Shown: positions 42,828 to 50,803 of the stretch, piece by piece
Layout of the letters: the number at the start of each line of letters is the position of its first letter
Numbering within the stretch: position 1 is the stretch's first letter
Source: G020344215 sp039586575
Lineage (GTDB): Bacteria > Gemmatimonadota > Gemmatimonadetes > Palauibacterales > KS3-K002
Reading direction: 5' to 3'
Assembly (NCBI GenBank): GCA_039586575.1
Contig: JBDHKD010000013.1
Coordinates: 36,915 to 100,914 of the forward strand
Length of the DNA: 64,000 nt
Position numbers and translations under genes: made by a program
The notes under the pieces: model-generated
Told to the model about the DNA's origin: nothing
Databases searched by the model: none
What the model saw: only the letters and a program-made list of their open reading frames with translations

Positions 42828-44489
42828 GTGATGATGATCGGGTCGGGCACCGGCTTCAGAGTACTACTGGCGGATGAGATCGCGCCGGAGGGCGTGGAGA
42901 TCCTGAGGGCGACGGCGGGCCTGCAGGTCGACGACCGGTCGGGAATCGCAGCGCCGGAGCTGGCGAGCATCATCTCCGACTACGATGCCCTAATCGTTCG
43001 CAGTCGAACGAGAATCACCGGTGACATGTTGGAGGCGGCGCGGCAGCTCAAGGTGATCGGGCGCGCCGGAGTAGGCGTCGACAACATCGACGTCGACGCC
43101 GCCACGCGCCAGGGGATTGTGGTGCTCAACGCTCCTGGCGGCAATGTGGTCTCGGCGGCGGAGCACACGCTGGCGCTGATGCTCTCTGTGGTCCGCCATA
43201 TCGCTGCGGCCGACGCATCGGTCAAGCGCGGCGAATGGGAGCGGAAGCGGTTCCAGGGGATCGAGTTGTACGGCAAGACTCTTGGCCTGGCCGGCGCCGG
43301 CCGCATCGGCTCCGAGGTCGCCAAGCGGGCGCGGGCGTTCGGTATGCGTGTCATCGCCTATGACCCCTACCTGTCGCGCGAGCGCGCCGAGCAGGTGGGG
43401 ATCGAGCTGGTCACACTGCCCGACCTGTTCGAGCATGCGGACTTCGTTTCGGTCCACGTGCCGCTCACGGATGAGACCCGCGGGATGATCGGGACGGTGG
43501 AACTGGCATTGATGAAGCCCACCGCCTATCTGGTCAACGCGTCGCGGGGCGGCGTGGTGGACGAAGCGGCGCTCGCAACGGCCTTGAGGGAGGGCGGGAT
43601 CGCCGGCGCGGCGCTGGACGTGTTCGAGCAAGAGCCCGTTGCGCCCGACAACCCGCTGCTCGGCCTCGACAACGTCGTTATGGTCCCGCATTTGGGCGCC
43701 GCTACGCGCGAGGCTCAGACGAGCGTCGGGGTCGAGATCTGCGAGGCCGTGCGCGATGCCCTTACGGCGAGCGACTTCCGATCCGCGGTGAACGTGCCCG
43801 AGCTCGCTACGCAGCGCCATGCCGATCTGGCCCCGCTGCTCGACCTCGCCCACCGTTTGGGCCGGTTGCTTTGCGGTCTCAGTCGCGGCAGCTACCGCGA
43901 TCTGGAAGTTCGTTACGGCGGCGCGCACGAGCAGGTGTTGCACGCCTTGAGTGCCGCCGCGGTCCACGGTCTGCTCTGTGACATCGTCGCCGGTCACCTG
44001 ACGCTGGTGAACGCCCTACACGTCGCTTCCGACCGCGGACTGTCAGTGAGTCGCATCTGGCTGGGTGCGACGGCGGCGACCGGCGAGCTGATCGAGCTGC
44101 GCCTGCGCACGGCGGACGATGGGCTGCGGGTTGCCGGGGTGCTGCTGGCGGGGAATCACCCGCGCATCACGAGGATCGGTGACTACCGCGTCGACATCCA
44201 GCCGCGCGGGACGATGTTGGTGCTGCGCAGTACAGATGTGCCGGGTGTCATCGGCAAGGTGGGGAGTGCGCTCGGTGATGCGGGGGTCAACATCGCCGAG
44301 TACCATCAGGCGCGCCTGGCAGCGGGCGGTGAGGCGATGGCGGCGATCGCTGTGGATGGCTCGGTCGAGCGAGCGGTCGTCGACCGGCTGGCGGCGATGG
44401 AAGAAATCGTCGGTGTGTGGCAGATCGAGCTGCCGGAGGCGCCGGCGGCGGTGGCCGCCGCCGAGAAGATGCTTGGCGAGCTTGGCTAG
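42828..44489 (+). CDS. serA: D-3-phosphoglycerate dehydrogenase
   Basis: A 553-residue long-form enzyme: NAD site GLAGAGRIGSEVAKRA, catalytic Arg in NASRGGVVDE, Glu in DVFEQEPV and His in VPHLGAAT, then the intervening domain and a C-terminal ACT domain (MLVLRSTDVPGVIGKVG) for serine feedback. It starts with GTG ATG ATG, and any of the three could be used. With the aminotransferase just upstream it makes O-phosphoserine. Confidence 0.95.
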   Translation: MMMIGSGTGFRVLLADEIAPEGVEILRATAGLQVDDRSGIAAPELASIISDYDALIVRSRTRITGDMLEAARQLKVIGRAGVGVDNIDVDAATRQGIVVLNAPGGNVVSAAEHTLALMLSVVRHIAAADASVKRGEWERKRFQGIELYGKTLGLAGAGRIGSEVAKRARAFGMRVIAYDPYLSRERAEQVGIELVTLPDLFEHADFVSVHVPLTDETRGMIGTVELALMKPTAYLVNASRGGVVDEAALATALREGGIAGAALDVFEQEPVAPDNPLLGLDNVVMVPHLGAATREAQTSVGVEICEAVRDALTASDFRSAVNVPELATQRHADLAPLLDLAHRLGRLLCGLSRGSYRDLEVRYGGAHEQVLHALSAAAVHGLLCDIVAGHLTLVNALHVASDRGLSVSRIWLGATAATGELIELRLRTADDGLRVAGVLLAGNHPRITRIGDYRVDIQPRGTMLVLRSTDVPGVIGKVGSALGDAGVNIAEYHQARLAAGGEAMAAIAVDGSVERAVVDRLAAMEEIVGVWQIELPEAPAAVAAAEKMLGELG

Positions 44490-44510
44490 AACCGGCGCGG
44501 CGGCTCGGCG

Positions 44511-44765
44511 CTAGTCCTGTTCGGTCGGCGGCTTGCGGTGCCGTCGTTCCAGCGGCCCATAGACCGCCGCCTCCCAGATCTCCTGCGCCAACCACTCGAT
44601 TCGCTCGCGGGCCTGCTCGAGCTCGTCATCCGACATCGTAGAGCTATCCCGGCTCAGCTTCCGGGCCAGGTCGAGTATTTGGTCGAGTCGTTCGCGCAGC
44701 TCGAAGTTGTGGCGGCGATCCTCATCGCTCGACCACTGCTCTTTCGAAGCCTCGTCGTCGGGCAT
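44511..44765 (-). CDS. Small charged helical protein, unknown function
   Basis: An 84-residue acidic, helix-forming protein (RHNFELRERLDQILDLARKL) with no cysteines or membrane segment. It ends four bases short of the peptidase gene upstream, so the two are likely cotranscribed. I do not recognise a family. Confidence 0.6.
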   Translation of the reverse strand: MPDDEASKEQWSSDEDRRHNFELRERLDQILDLARKLSRDSSTMSDDELEQARERIEWLAQEIWEAAVYGPLERRHRKPPTEQD

Positions 44766-44769
44766 CGCG

Positions 44770-45981
44770 CTATCTCCTGATGGATCCGTGGCGCTCGAGT
44801 ATCTCCAGTGTGGACTCGATCGGCAGCGCTTCGGCCGTGCCGCGGTGGCCGCTCACCGTTACCGCCTTGAAGAGCGAGTTGTAAATCGCTTCCTCGGTCG
44901 CCTCGACGACGGCCTGGAACAGCGGCGACATCCCCGAGTTCGGCAAGTCGGTCATCGCGCTCGGCTCTCGCGAATCGCGCTGCCGCCGGACCGCGGTCGC
45001 CGTGGAGAAGGCGATGACGTAGTCGCCGCTACCGTTGCTGCTGGACGAGCCGGTGCGGGCGAGCCCGTGCACGGCCCGGGCCGCTAGGCGCTCGAGGTTG
45101 CGATTGGAGAGCGGCGCATCGGTTGCCACGACGATCATGATCGAACCGTCGCCGGGGTCCGCGCCGGCCTCCTCACGGTCCGGTTCCACGAAGCGGCGGA
45201 ACATGTAGCGGCCCAGCTCGCGGCCCACGGGGGCTCCTCCGATCTCGAGGATTCCTCCGAAGTTCGATTGCACCAGCACACCTACCGCCCAGCCGCCCAA
45301 CTCCTCCGGCAACACTCGTGAGCTCGTCCCGATGCCTCCCTTCCAGCCGAACGCCATCGTGCCGGTGCCGGCGCCTACGGCGCCCTCCTGCACCGGGCCG
45401 CTGCCGGCGGACTCGAGCGCACCGATCAGGTGCTCGGCGCGCACCGGACGAGCGCGGATGTCGTTCAGGTAGCCGTCGTTCGTCTCGCCGACCACCGGAT
45501 TGATGGAGCGAACGCCATCCATTCCCGGTTGCGCCAGCAGGTAGTCGACCAGCGCGTCGGCGACACGCCAGACGCAGAGGGTGCAGGTCAGGGCGATGGG
45601 CGTCTCGAGCTCGCCGAGCTCACGGAGCTGGGTGACGCCCAGCAGTTTGCCGAACCCGTTGGCCACGTGCAGGGCGGCCGGCACCGGCTCGTCAAACAGG
45701 TTGCCCTGGTGCGGTAGGATGACGGTGACGCCGCTGCGAATCGAGTCTCCCTCCCAGACCGTGGCGTGCCCAACGGCGACACCCTCAACATCGGTAATGG
45801 CGTTGTGACGCCCTGGTTGGAAGATACCGGGTGCGATGCCGAGATCGCGGGCCCGAGGACGGTCGGTCTGTGCTGTACTGTCGTTGGCCATCAGCATGAA
45901 GGTAGTGAGCAGCGCCAGGGCTCGTAGCATCCCGGCGCGGCTCGCCAGGCGGCGGCTCGTGGTCGGCGGCCTGCATTCCAT
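44770..45981 (-). CDS. P1-family (DmpA/BapA-type) aminopeptidase, secreted
   Basis: A 403-residue precursor with a signal peptide ending near STAQ (an ATG at 45930 would shorten the N-terminus). The P1 family is self-processing: the nucleophile Ser is in GVLVQSNFG, preceded by the Gly-rich GAGTGTMAFGWKGGIG. These enzymes cleave N-terminal D- or beta-amino acids from peptides. GVAVGHATV near the N-terminus is also typical. Confidence 0.9.
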   Translation of the reverse strand: MECRPPTTSRRLASRAGMLRALALLTTFMLMANDSTAQTDRPRARDLGIAPGIFQPGRHNAITDVEGVAVGHATVWEGDSIRSGVTVILPHQGNLFDEPVPAALHVANGFGKLLGVTQLRELGELETPIALTCTLCVWRVADALVDYLLAQPGMDGVRSINPVVGETNDGYLNDIRARPVRAEHLIGALESAGSGPVQEGAVGAGTGTMAFGWKGGIGTSSRVLPEELGGWAVGVLVQSNFGGILEIGGAPVGRELGRYMFRRFVEPDREEAGADPGDGSIMIVVATDAPLSNRNLERLAARAVHGLARTGSSSSNGSGDYVIAFSTATAVRRQRDSREPSAMTDLPNSGMSPLFQAVVEATEEAIYNSLFKAVTVSGHRGTAEALPIESTLEILERHGSIRR

Positions 45982-46025
45982 GGGTCGCTCACTTTGCGGC
46001 CTGCGTGCCGGCTAAGCTGTGTGCC

Positions 46026-46817
46026 TCACTTCCCGAGGTGGAGCTCCCGGGCCTTGACCGCTCTGTCCGGTCTCTTGGTAACGATGCCGTCCACGCCCCA
46101 GTCCAGCAACCGCTGCATGTCCGCCTCGTCATCCACCGTCCAGACGTGGACACGCATGCCCAGGCGGTGGGCGCGCTCGACCAGGCGCGGCGTGATTACC
46201 GGGAGGCCCCAGTGTCTTTCGGGAAGTTGGAGCGCGTCGACGCGCCGGCCCCAGAGCGCGTCGGTCCGCGTCCAATGCAGGAGCATGAAGGCGAGCATCT
46301 GATCGAGGGTGGCGCTGCGCGGGCCCGGCCAGTCGCGGACGGCGGGTGCCCGCTGCCACGAATACCAGGATGCGAGCAGCACGCGGTCGCCGGCGCCGAG
46401 CCGGTCGATGAGCTGGCGGGTCGCCGGCGCGGCGCGGCGCTCCTTGATGTCGAGGTTGAAGCGCGTCTCCGGAAACGCCTCGAGAGCCTCGGCCAGTGTC
46501 ACCACCGTGTGGCCCTTGTCGCGGTGCGGATAGCTGGCGCCGCCGTCCGGAGTGAACCGGTACCCGGCATCGAGGCTGCGCAGCTCGCTCAGCATGTGTT
46601 GGCCGACCGGTCCCGATCGCTCGGTGTTCTCCGAGAGGTCGCCGCCGTGGTGCAGCACGGGGTGCCCGTCGCGCGAGAGGTGCACGTCAGCCTCGATGGC
46701 GTCCGCACCCTGCTGGAGGGCGATGCGCATGGCCTCCATCGTGTGATCGGGCGCGTAGGCGGAGGCGCCGCGATGGGCGAGCACCAGTGGTTCGCCGGAG
46801 AAGTAGGAGTGCTGCAT
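46026..46817 (-). CDS. Glycerophosphodiester phosphodiesterase
   Basis: A 263-residue GDPD TIM-barrel enzyme. The HRGASAYAPDHT opening, IEADVHLSRDG metal-ligand motif, NLDIKE and the closing VHVWTVDDEADM are all present. The PDHT form is that of the GlpQ-like branch. No signal peptide is apparent, so it is probably cytoplasmic, releasing glycerol 3-phosphate from deacylated lipids. It follows the cys operon by 35 bases on the same strand. Confidence 0.9.
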   Translation of the reverse strand: MQHSYFSGEPLVLAHRGASAYAPDHTMEAMRIALQQGADAIEADVHLSRDGHPVLHHGGDLSENTERSGPVGQHMLSELRSLDAGYRFTPDGGASYPHRDKGHTVVTLAEALEAFPETRFNLDIKERRAAPATRQLIDRLGAGDRVLLASWYSWQRAPAVRDWPGPRSATLDQMLAFMLLHWTRTDALWGRRVDALQLPERHWGLPVITPRLVERAHRLGMRVHVWTVDDEADMQRLLDWGVDGIVTKRPDRAVKARELHLGK

Positions 46818-46852
46818 CGTCCAATCAGCGCCGCAGAGCTTGCCCTCCTCCC

Positions 46853-48310
46853 CTAGTACTTCGTCATCGTCGGATCGACCTCGTCCGCCCAGGCCAGCAA
46901 TCCTCCGGTCAGGTTGCAGGCGCTGGGGAAGCCCGCGTCCTGGAGCAGGCGAACCGCGTGGGCGCTGCGTCGCCCGCTCCGACAGATCACTACGATCTCG
47001 CGGCTCGTGTCGAGGTCGCCGATGCGGGCGGCGAACTGACCCAGCGGGATCAGCTCGGCCTCGTCGAGCTTGCAGATGTTCAACTCGTGAGGCTCGCGCA
47101 CATCGATCAGCTGGATCGGGTCGCCCGCATCGAGCCGCGCCTTGAGCTCGGTAGCCGTGATCACCGGTACGCTTGCCTCGAGCCGGAGATTCTCCGTCTC
47201 GGCCTCGCGGATCCCGCAGAACACCTCGTAGTCGATCAGCTCGCGGACCGTCGGGTTAGCCCCGCAGACCGGGCACTGGGGATCCTTGCGCAGCTTCAGC
47301 TCTCTGAACCGCAGGCGCAAGGCGTCGAACAAGAGCAGGCGGCCGATCAACGGGTCGCCCTGGCCGATGATCAACTTGATCGCCTCGTTCGCCTGCAGCG
47401 CCCCGATGATTCCTGGCAGCACACCGAGCACGCCACCCTCGGCACAGGACGGTACGAGGCCGGGCGGCGGGGGCTCGGCGTAGAGGCAGCGATAGCACGG
47501 CCCTTGCTCGGCGTGGAACACGGAGACCTGTCCCTCGAAGCGGAAGATGGAGCCGTAGACGTTGGGCTTTCCGAGCAGTACGCAGGCGTCGTTGACAAGA
47601 TAGCGCGTCGGGAAGTTATCCGTCCCGTCGATGACGATGTCGTAATCGGCGAGGATATCCAACGCGTTCTCCGATGACAACCGCAGCGCGTGCGGCTCGA
47701 TGGTGATCTCCGGGTTCACATCGAGGAGGCGATCGCGGGCCGATTCCAGCTTGGGCCGCCCGACATCGCTGGTACCGTGGACGATCTGGCGCTGGAGGTT
47801 GCTGAGCTCGACGACGTCGAAGTCGACGATCCCGAGGGTGCCGACGCCGGCGGCGGCGAGGTAGAGCGAGGCGGGCGAGCCGAGGCCGCCGGCCCCGACG
47901 AGCAGCACGCGCGCCTGTCCGAGCTTCTTCTGCCCTGCCGGCCCCACCTCGGGGAGGATCAGGTGCCGGGCATAGCGGTGCATCTGTTCCGCCGTGAAGT
48001 CCGCTTCCTTCATCGCTACCACCGTTGAGGAGCCGCCGGCGATCGAGGGGACGATGCGGACCTCGTCGCCCGCTTCGACGCCGGTCTCCTCTCTCCCCTC
48101 AAGGTAGCGGATATCATCGTCATTTAGGTAGATGTTGACGAAACTGCGCAATTGGCCGTCCTCGGAGTAGAGGTGCCGCCGCAGCGCAGCGTAGCGGGTT
48201 GTGAGCTCTGACAGCGCTTCGCGGACGGTGCCCGCCCGCACTTCGACCGCGTCCCGTCCTTCGGTGTACTGCCTGAGTGGTGTGGGAACGATGACGGTTA
48301 TGGCACTCAT
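46853..48310 (-). CDS. CysO-MoeZ fusion: ubiquitin-like sulfur carrier joined to its E1-like activating enzyme and rhodanese
   Basis: A 485-residue protein in one uninterrupted frame. Residues 1-93 match the sulfur carrier CysO (MSAITVIVPTPLRQYTEGR; FVNIYLNDDDIR), ending at the diagnostic PSIAGG with Gly92-Gly93. After the linker SSTVVA, residues 100 to about 360 are a MoeB/ThiF/E1 adenylating domain (GAGGLG at 139-144; CYRC and CPVC zinc cysteines; PSCAEGG). About 380-485 is a rhodanese with active Cys443 (CRSGRRS). Separate CysO and MoeZ do this job in Mycobacterium; the carrier needs a free Gly-Gly end. ATG overlaps the JAMM gene stop. Initiation at the internal ATG 48013 would make MoeZ alone but not free CysO. 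Confidence 0.9.
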   Translation of the reverse strand: MSAITVIVPTPLRQYTEGRDAVEVRAGTVREALSELTTRYAALRRHLYSEDGQLRSFVNIYLNDDDIRYLEGREETGVEAGDEVRIVPSIAGGSSTVVAMKEADFTAEQMHRYARHLILPEVGPAGQKKLGQARVLLVGAGGLGSPASLYLAAAGVGTLGIVDFDVVELSNLQRQIVHGTSDVGRPKLESARDRLLDVNPEITIEPHALRLSSENALDILADYDIVIDGTDNFPTRYLVNDACVLLGKPNVYGSIFRFEGQVSVFHAEQGPCYRCLYAEPPPPGLVPSCAEGGVLGVLPGIIGALQANEAIKLIIGQGDPLIGRLLLFDALRLRFRELKLRKDPQCPVCGANPTVRELIDYEVFCGIREAETENLRLEASVPVITATELKARLDAGDPIQLIDVREPHELNICKLDEAELIPLGQFAARIGDLDTSREIVVICRSGRRSAHAVRLLQDAGFPSACNLTGGLLAWADEVDPTMTKY

Positions 48311-48795
48311 GAGTCGTCCTCTATCTGCGACACCGGGTGATCGTTGATCGCGACTTCTTCGAACGCACCGCGATCGTCGGCCAGTCGCCAGGCCCGGGCG
48401 ACGTCGGCGCGACCCCCGGACACGCCGACGATCAAGTAGATATACCACGGCCAGGCGTGCTCGCGGTCGAAAGCCGAGGGCACCGCTGGCGCGTCGGGAT
48501 GAGAGTGGAAGTAACCGACGACGTCGAGACCGGCGGCCGCAGCGCGCCGCTCGAGCTCCAGGACGTCGTTCGGGCCGATGAGGTAGCGTCGGCCCCGGTC
48601 ATCCGTGCGCGAGTTCTCCAGCGTCAGCACTTCGCTCACCTCAACCGTGGAACCATTCGTCCGGCCCAGCAGCCCGCCGCAGCTCTCCTCGGGATAGACC
48701 AATTCGCCGTGGCGGCGGATGGTGGCCAACACGTCGTCGGCGAGGGCGATGCGTGAGGTCGGGCGTTGCGCTTGGCGCTTCCTGTCGTTGCTCAT
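48307..48795 (-). CDS. JAMM/MPN+ zinc metalloprotease, Mec-like
   Basis: A 162-residue JAB1/MPN+ protease. The catalytic Glu is in YPEESCGG (Glu37) and the zinc motif is HSHPDAPAVPSAFD (His97, His99, Ser107, Asp110). The mycobacterial relative Mec releases cysteine from the CysO-Cys adduct. Here the same activity, or cleavage after Gly93 of the fusion, could also free the carrier. It sits between cysM and the fusion gene with ATGA overlaps on both sides, so the three are expressed as one unit. Confidence 0.92.
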   Translation of the reverse strand: MSNDRKRQAQRPTSRIALADDVLATIRRHGELVYPEESCGGLLGRTNGSTVEVSEVLTLENSRTDDRGRRYLIGPNDVLELERRAAAAGLDVVGYFHSHPDAPAVPSAFDREHAWPWYIYLIVGVSGGRADVARAWRLADDRGAFEEVAINDHPVSQIEDDS

Positions 48796-49766
48796 TCGCG
48801 TTCCTGCCACAGTCCGAGGCTCAGGTAGCGGTCGGCGCCGTCCGGAAAGATCACCACGATACAGCCTTCCGCCAACTGTGCGGCTAGAGACCGGGCGGCA
48901 GCGGTTGCGGCGCCGGACGACAGACCCACGAGCATCCCGAACTCACGGGCCAGGCGCCTCGTCCACTCGTAGGCTTCTTCGGTGCGGACACGGAGCGTGC
49001 GGTCCGGCAGTTCAGGGTCGTAGATGCCGGGCACGATGGAGCTCGGCAGGTGCTTGAGGCCCTCGATTCCGTGGAACCCGTCATCGGGTTGCACGGCAAT
49101 CAGCTGGACCGCCGGGTTTCGCTCGCGCAGAAATCGACCCGTGCCGACCAGGGTCCCGGTGGTTCCGAGTCCTGCCACCAGGTGCGTGACGCTTCCCCCG
49201 GTGTCACACCAGATCTCCGGCCCCGTGGTCTCGTAATGGGCCCGCGCGTTGGCCGGGTTGTTGTACTGGTCGGCGTAGAAATAGCGATCGGGCTCCTCGG
49301 CCGCCAAGCGGCGGGCTCCGCGGATCGCCCCGTCCGATCCTTCCAGGGGGTCGGTCTCGATCACCTGGGCGCCGTACGCCCGCAGTTGCGCCTTGCGCTC
49401 CGGGCTGGCGTTTCCGGGCAGGCAGATCGTAACGCCGAAGCCACGGGCGGCGCCAAGCATCGCATAAGCGATCGCCGTGTTCCCCGAACTCGCGTCGAGT
49501 AGCCTCCTCCCCGGCAAGTCGCCCGCCCGCTCGGCGTCGAGAACGATGGCGCGGGCCGCCCGGTCCTTTACTGAACCGCCCGGGTTCAGCCACTCGGCCT
49601 TCGCCAGCACACGGACCGCGGGCGCCAGGCGGGGCAACGGCAGCGGTAGCAGAGGTGTTGCCCCGATGAGCTCGGTCAGGCCGGCGGGTACCGTCCGCCG
49701 GGCGGCGATCGGCGCCGTAGCCGCGCCTGGGTTCCTCTTCGATTTGGCAGCTGTTCGCATGATCAT
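48792..49766 (-). CDS. CysM-like cysteine synthase (probable CysO- and O-phosphoserine-dependent)
   Basis: A 324-residue fold-type II PLP enzyme. The PLP lysine is Lys67 (NPGGSVKDRA), and SSGNTAIA and GTTGTLVGTGRFLRE are as in the cysteine synthase family. Segments such as YNNPANARAHY and YDPELPDRTLRV resemble mycobacterial CysM, which uses O-phosphoserine and thiocarboxylated CysO. The operon order supports this. The first 30 residues look extra and the start at 49766 has no ribosome site: it follows directly on a terminator-like T tract. The real start may be downstream or regulated. Confidence 0.88.
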   Translation of the reverse strand: MIMRTAAKSKRNPGAATAPIAARRTVPAGLTELIGATPLLPLPLPRLAPAVRVLAKAEWLNPGGSVKDRAARAIVLDAERAGDLPGRRLLDASSGNTAIAYAMLGAARGFGVTICLPGNASPERKAQLRAYGAQVIETDPLEGSDGAIRGARRLAAEEPDRYFYADQYNNPANARAHYETTGPEIWCDTGGSVTHLVAGLGTTGTLVGTGRFLRERNPAVQLIAVQPDDGFHGIEGLKHLPSSIVPGIYDPELPDRTLRVRTEEAYEWTRRLAREFGMLVGLSSGAATAAARSLAAQLAEGCIVVIFPDGADRYLSLGLWQERE

Positions 49767-49807
49767 AAGACAAAGAAAACCGGCCGCGTCCCCAGGGCCG
49801 CGGCCGG
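49767..49807 (-). terminator. Intrinsic terminator directly in front of cysM (possible attenuator)
   Basis: On the minus strand: a perfect 9-bp stem CCGGCCGCG/CGCGGCCGG with a 10-base loop, followed at once by TTTTCTTTGTCTT and then the cysM ATG. It could end rpe transcripts or control read-through into the cys operon. Confidence 0.75.
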
Positions 49808-50024
49808 ATTCGGTGCTGCGAAGTGAAGTCCGTCAGGACCGCTGACGTTTCCTGGGCCGAACACACCTGTCGCCACCCGACGTCGCGCGCTGCGCGCCGG
49901 CGGCACGCCTCCAGCAACAGATGCAAACGAACCCAGCCATCAATCTGATCCCACCGGGTATTAGGGTTACCGCTTCACACTCAATGATATAACGCCGAGG
50001 GCGGGACGGCGGTTCCCGGCAACC
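49808..50024 (-). promoter_or_regulatory. Structured leader between rpe and cysM
   Basis: About 217 non-coding bases reading towards cysM. Potential stems include CGTCAG/CTGACG (about 49829-49846) and GCCGCC...GGTGGC enclosing GCGCGC/GCGCGC (about 49871-49903). With the terminator at its end this is the layout of an attenuator or riboswitch, but I could not match it to a known class, and no Cys-rich leader peptide is evident. Confidence 0.4.
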
Positions 50025-50693
50025 TCAGACCTCTACCGCCAGGCTGCGGCGGATCGCCCGGATATTTTCCTCGATCGAGCCGCTGGAGAACACGGCCGAT
50101 CCGGCCACCAGCACCGTCGCCCCGGCGGACACCGTGGACGGTGCGGTCTTCGGGTCGATACCGCCGTCGACCTCGACTTCGACGTAAGCGAGCCCGGCCG
50201 CATCCAGCATCTGTGCGAGCCGAATGATCTTGGGCAGGCACTCGGGAATGAAACTCTGGCCGCCGAAGCCGGGGTTCACCGTCATGATGAGAACCAGGTC
50301 GACGAACGGGAGAATCGCCGTCAACGTGTCGACCGGGGTCGCCGGGTTAATCGCGACTCCGGGTCGAGCACCGAGCTCGCGGATCTTCTGGACGGTGCGG
50401 TGGAGATGCGGGGAAGCCTCCTGGTGAACGGTCAGGAAGTCGGCTCCCGCGCGCACGAAGTCCTCGAGGTAGCGATCCGGCTCGGCGATCATCAAGTGGA
50501 CGTCGAGGGGCAGCTGCGTGGCGCGGCGCGCCGCTTCGACGACCAGTGGGCCGATGGTGATGTTCGGGACGAAGTGCCCGTCCATGACATCGACGTGGAT
50601 CCAGTCGGCGCCACCCTTTGCGGCCTCATCGATCTGCTGGCCGAGGCGGGTGAAGTCGGCGCTCAGGATGCTTGGGGCTATTCTTGCGGGCAT
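50025..50693 (-). CDS. rpe: Ribulose-phosphate 3-epimerase
   Basis: A 222-residue TIM-barrel enzyme with all signature segments: APSILSADF, WIHVDVMDGHFVPN, DVHLMI, MTVNPGFGGQSFIP and VEVDGGI. The metal ligands (His and Asp in HVDVMDG, His in DVHL, Asp in VDGG) are present. It interconverts ribulose 5-phosphate and xylulose 5-phosphate in the pentose phosphate pathway. Confidence 0.96.
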   Translation of the reverse strand: MPARIAPSILSADFTRLGQQIDEAAKGGADWIHVDVMDGHFVPNITIGPLVVEAARRATQLPLDVHLMIAEPDRYLEDFVRAGADFLTVHQEASPHLHRTVQKIRELGARPGVAINPATPVDTLTAILPFVDLVLIMTVNPGFGGQSFIPECLPKIIRLAQMLDAAGLAYVEVEVDGGIDPKTAPSTVSAGATVLVAGSAVFSSGSIEENIRAIRRSLAVEV

Positions 50694-50803
50694 TCCACTG
50701 GAGCTCGCTGGTCAGAGGTGCATCAAGATCGGAGATCGAGTACTCGACATGAACTATTACTCAATCAGTCAGGGGATCTCAAATCCTAGAATGATATTCC
50801 CTC
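50694..50803. repeat. Intergenic spacer with second ACTCAATCAGTCA copy
   Basis: ACTCAATCAGTCA at 50759-50771 is followed by GGGGATCTCAAATCC, resembling the sequence after the copy at 40337. This AT-rich spacer lies between kbl and rpe, both on the minus strand. Confidence 0.5.

Noticed and set aside
49925..49975. TGATCCCACCGGGTATTAGGG stretch resembling part of a TPP riboswitch
   Set aside because: It is on the wrong strand for cysM, lacks the CTGAGA box and the rest of the thi-box, and precedes no thiamine gene.
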